NCBI RefSeq assembly: GCF_003573545.1
Contig: NZ_QWET01000017.1
Location: forward strand, 1-64,000
Reading direction: 5' to 3'
DNA length: 64,000 bases
From: Mariniphaga sediminis
Lineage (GTDB): Bacteria > Bacteroidota > Bacteroidia > Bacteroidales > Prolixibacteraceae
How positions within the stretch are numbered: the first letter of the stretch is position 1; each line of letters starts with the position of its first letter. Positions 62,639 to 64,000 of this stretch are shown one piece after another. The notes beneath the pieces were generated by a model. The model was not told the origin of the DNA. It made no database searches and was given only the letters and a program-made list of their open reading frames with translations. The position numbers were made by a program, and so were the translations under genes.

Positions 62639-63766
62639 ATGGCAGGTATCTATATTCATATTCCTTTTTGCCGTCAAAAATGCTACTATTGCGATTTTTA
62701 CAAAACTGTAAATTCCAGTCTGACAGGAAAATTTCTGGCTATCCTGAAGCAGGAAGCCGTAATACGAAAAAATTACCTGGAAGGTGAACCTGTGCGAACT
62801 ATCTATTTTGGGGGAGGCACTCCTTCCGTATTATCTCCTGATGAACTTTTGTTTGTTTTGGAGTTTTTACATGCAAACTTCCAGGTTTTACCGGATGCAG
62901 AAATTACCTTCGAAGCAAATCCCGACGATTTAACGCCGGCTTATTTACAGGTGTTAAAAAATGCGGGAATAAACAGGTTGAGTATTGGAATTCAAGCCTT
63001 TCAGGATAATCATTTAAAAAAGATGAACCGAAGGCACAATGCTCAGCAAGCTTTTGATGCTGTTGAATATGCAGCCTCCGCGGGTTTTTCGAATCTGAGC
63101 GTCGATCTTATTTATGGTTTACCAGATCTTACAGAGGAGCAATGGAAAGAGAGTTTAACACGTGTTTTCCAGTTACCTGTTGTGCACCTTTCGGCTTATC
63201 ATTTAACGTATCATGAAGGAACCCCGTTTTTTACCTGGCTCAAAAAAGGAACCCTTAAAGAGTTATCAGAAAAGGAGAGTGTGAAGCAATTTAACCTGTT
63301 GCTCGATGAGGCTGGGAAAGCTGGTTTTGAACAGTACGAGATTTCAAATTTTGCCCGGAACAAAATATATTCGAAACATAATACAGCCTACTGGACCGGT
63401 GAAAAATATCTGGGACTGGGGCCTTCTGCTCACTCTTACAACGGAGATTCCCGCCAATGGAATATTTCGCATATCGAATCGTATATCCGGGGAATTGAGA
63501 ATCATACCTCCTTTTTTGAGGAGGAACATTTAGCTGAAAATGATAAGTATAACGAGTATGTTTTAACCCGAATTCGCACAAAATGGGGAATTTCAGAGTA
63601 TGAAATACAGGATCGGTTTGGGGAAGAGAAAGCAAAATTTGTCAGGAAGGAAGCAGAAAAATACATTCATTCGGGAAAGATGTCAGAACAAAACGGCATT
63701 TTTACATTTACCCGTAAAGGACTTTTTGTTTCGGATGATATCATGACCAGTTTTATGATTATTTGA
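62639..63766 (+). CDS. hemW: Radical SAM protein HemW-like (coproporphyrinogen oxidase-like)
   Basis: 375 residues. The 4Fe-4S motif is C11-RQK-C15-YY-C18, preceded by AGIYIHIPF and followed by the YFGGGTPS SAM-binding block and EANPDD. IGIQAFQDNHLKKMNRRHNAQQA and LSVDLIYGLP are typical of HemW; the C-terminal HemN-like domain has YEISNFARNKIYSKHNTAYWTG. HemW is a heme chaperone rather than a true oxidase; it lacks the extra N-terminal Cys of HemN. Its gene precedes dut. Confidence 0.94.
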   Translation: MAGIYIHIPFCRQKCYYCDFYKTVNSSLTGKFLAILKQEAVIRKNYLEGEPVRTIYFGGGTPSVLSPDELLFVLEFLHANFQVLPDAEITFEANPDDLTPAYLQVLKNAGINRLSIGIQAFQDNHLKKMNRRHNAQQAFDAVEYAASAGFSNLSVDLIYGLPDLTEEQWKESLTRVFQLPVVHLSAYHLTYHEGTPFFTWLKKGTLKELSEKESVKQFNLLLDEAGKAGFEQYEISNFARNKIYSKHNTAYWTGEKYLGLGPSAHSYNGDSRQWNISHIESYIRGIENHTSFFEEEHLAENDKYNEYVLTRIRTKWGISEYEIQDRFGEEKAKFVRKEAEKYIHSGKMSEQNGIFTFTRKGLFVSDDIMTSFMII

Positions 63767-63871
63767 TTGTTAACCAATTGTTTGAATAAGGTCCCGATTT
63801 GATAAATATTGTTAATGGAGATGCTGTCTGTTCTAAAAAAACTATCTTAGCGGGTCTTTAAAAAAAGATAG

Positions 63872-64000
63872 ATGTTTATTAAAATAGTAAATGAATCGAA
63901 CAATCCATTACCGCATTACAGCACTGAAATGTCGGCAGGAATGGATTTGCGTGCATTTTTGCAGGAGCCAGTTGTTCTAAAACCTCTGGAAAGGAAATTG
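63872..64000 (+). CDS. dut: dUTP diphosphatase, N-terminal part (cut by the window edge)
   Basis: The first 43 residues are in the window and the gene continues past 64000. FIKIVNESNNPLPHYSTEMSAGMDLRAF matches the trimeric dUTPase opening, with motif I (SAGMDLRA). The enzyme hydrolyses dUTP to dUMP, keeping uracil out of DNA and feeding thymidylate synthesis. Confidence 0.93.
   Translation, partial: MFIKIVNESNNPLPHYSTEMSAGMDLRAFLQEPVVLKPLERKL

Noticed and set aside
63130-63145. CACGTG core within hemW as a further parS site
   Set aside because: The flanks (TTTAA before, TTTTC after) do not fit the consensus and it lies inside a coding region.
1-64000. CRISPR arrays, rRNA operons, complete insertion sequences
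   Set aside because: No regularly spaced direct repeats, rRNA sequence or transposase-sized gene with inverted ends is visible.

Overview
The window looks like chromosomal DNA of a Bacteroidota (Bacteroidetes) bacterium, most like the Marinilabiliales/Prolixibacteraceae type of marine or sediment polysaccharide degrader. The evidence is a SusC/SusD pair with an ECF sigma factor and FecR anti-sigma, families largely confined to the phylum (DUF4270, DUF4175, DUF4382, short GT5 glycogen synthase), many secreted sulfatases and lipoproteins, A-rich leaders without Shine-Dalgarno sites, and promoters of the Bacteroidetes type (TTTG, then TAnnTTTG). The cleanest promoter lies in front of the single tRNA gene, tRNA-Leu(CAA).

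Layout. 0-12.2 kb: tRNA-Leu with promoter and terminator; a DUF4382 lipoprotein with a nine-Asp tail; a small ECF sigma/anti-sigma/DUF4252 operon whose sigma gene is frameshifted at a T8 run; DUF4270 lipoprotein and GT5 glycogen synthase; a membrane acyltransferase; a three-gene operon of two Gfo/Idh/MocA oxidoreductases around a TIM-barrel sugar isomerase; an MscS channel. 12.2-20.3 kb: a tandem class II aldolase, a lipoprotein with an alpha/alpha-barrel look, an SDR, a surface lipoprotein, an exported acetolactate decarboxylase and a sulfatase. 20.4-26.3 kb: a four-gene cassette of uncharacterised exported proteins around a 1092-residue FecR-domain protein. 26.3-36.8 kb: a second sulfatase divergent from a SusCD utilisation locus (ECF sigma, FecR, SusC with STN domain, SusD, ceramidase-fold enzyme).

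36.9-64 kb is more conserved: trpS, a POT-like transporter, then an unusual operon (39.7-44.4 kb) in which an ECF sigma and FecR anti-sigma sit with an STN / two-lobed aspartic protease / PDZ protein and a second STN protein, with no TonB-dependent barrel. It is followed by rbfA, a LolC/E-type permease, threonine dehydrogenase, rsgA; the reverse-strand block DUF4175-rsbW-like-ybeY-mnmG-apt-uvrC; a lone receiver with ruvB; glutaminyl cyclase, a flippase, rpiB, an Rrf2 regulator, VanZ-like, hemW and the start of dut.

The two most notable points are the sigma/FecR/STN-protease operon, which looks like a cell-surface signalling system with a protease in the receptor's place, and three intergenic matches to the ParB site parS (38.1, 47.3 and 50.7 kb; the last fits the degenerate consensus fully), which suggest this part of the chromosome is near the replication origin. 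All functional calls are from reading the sequence; no database search was run.
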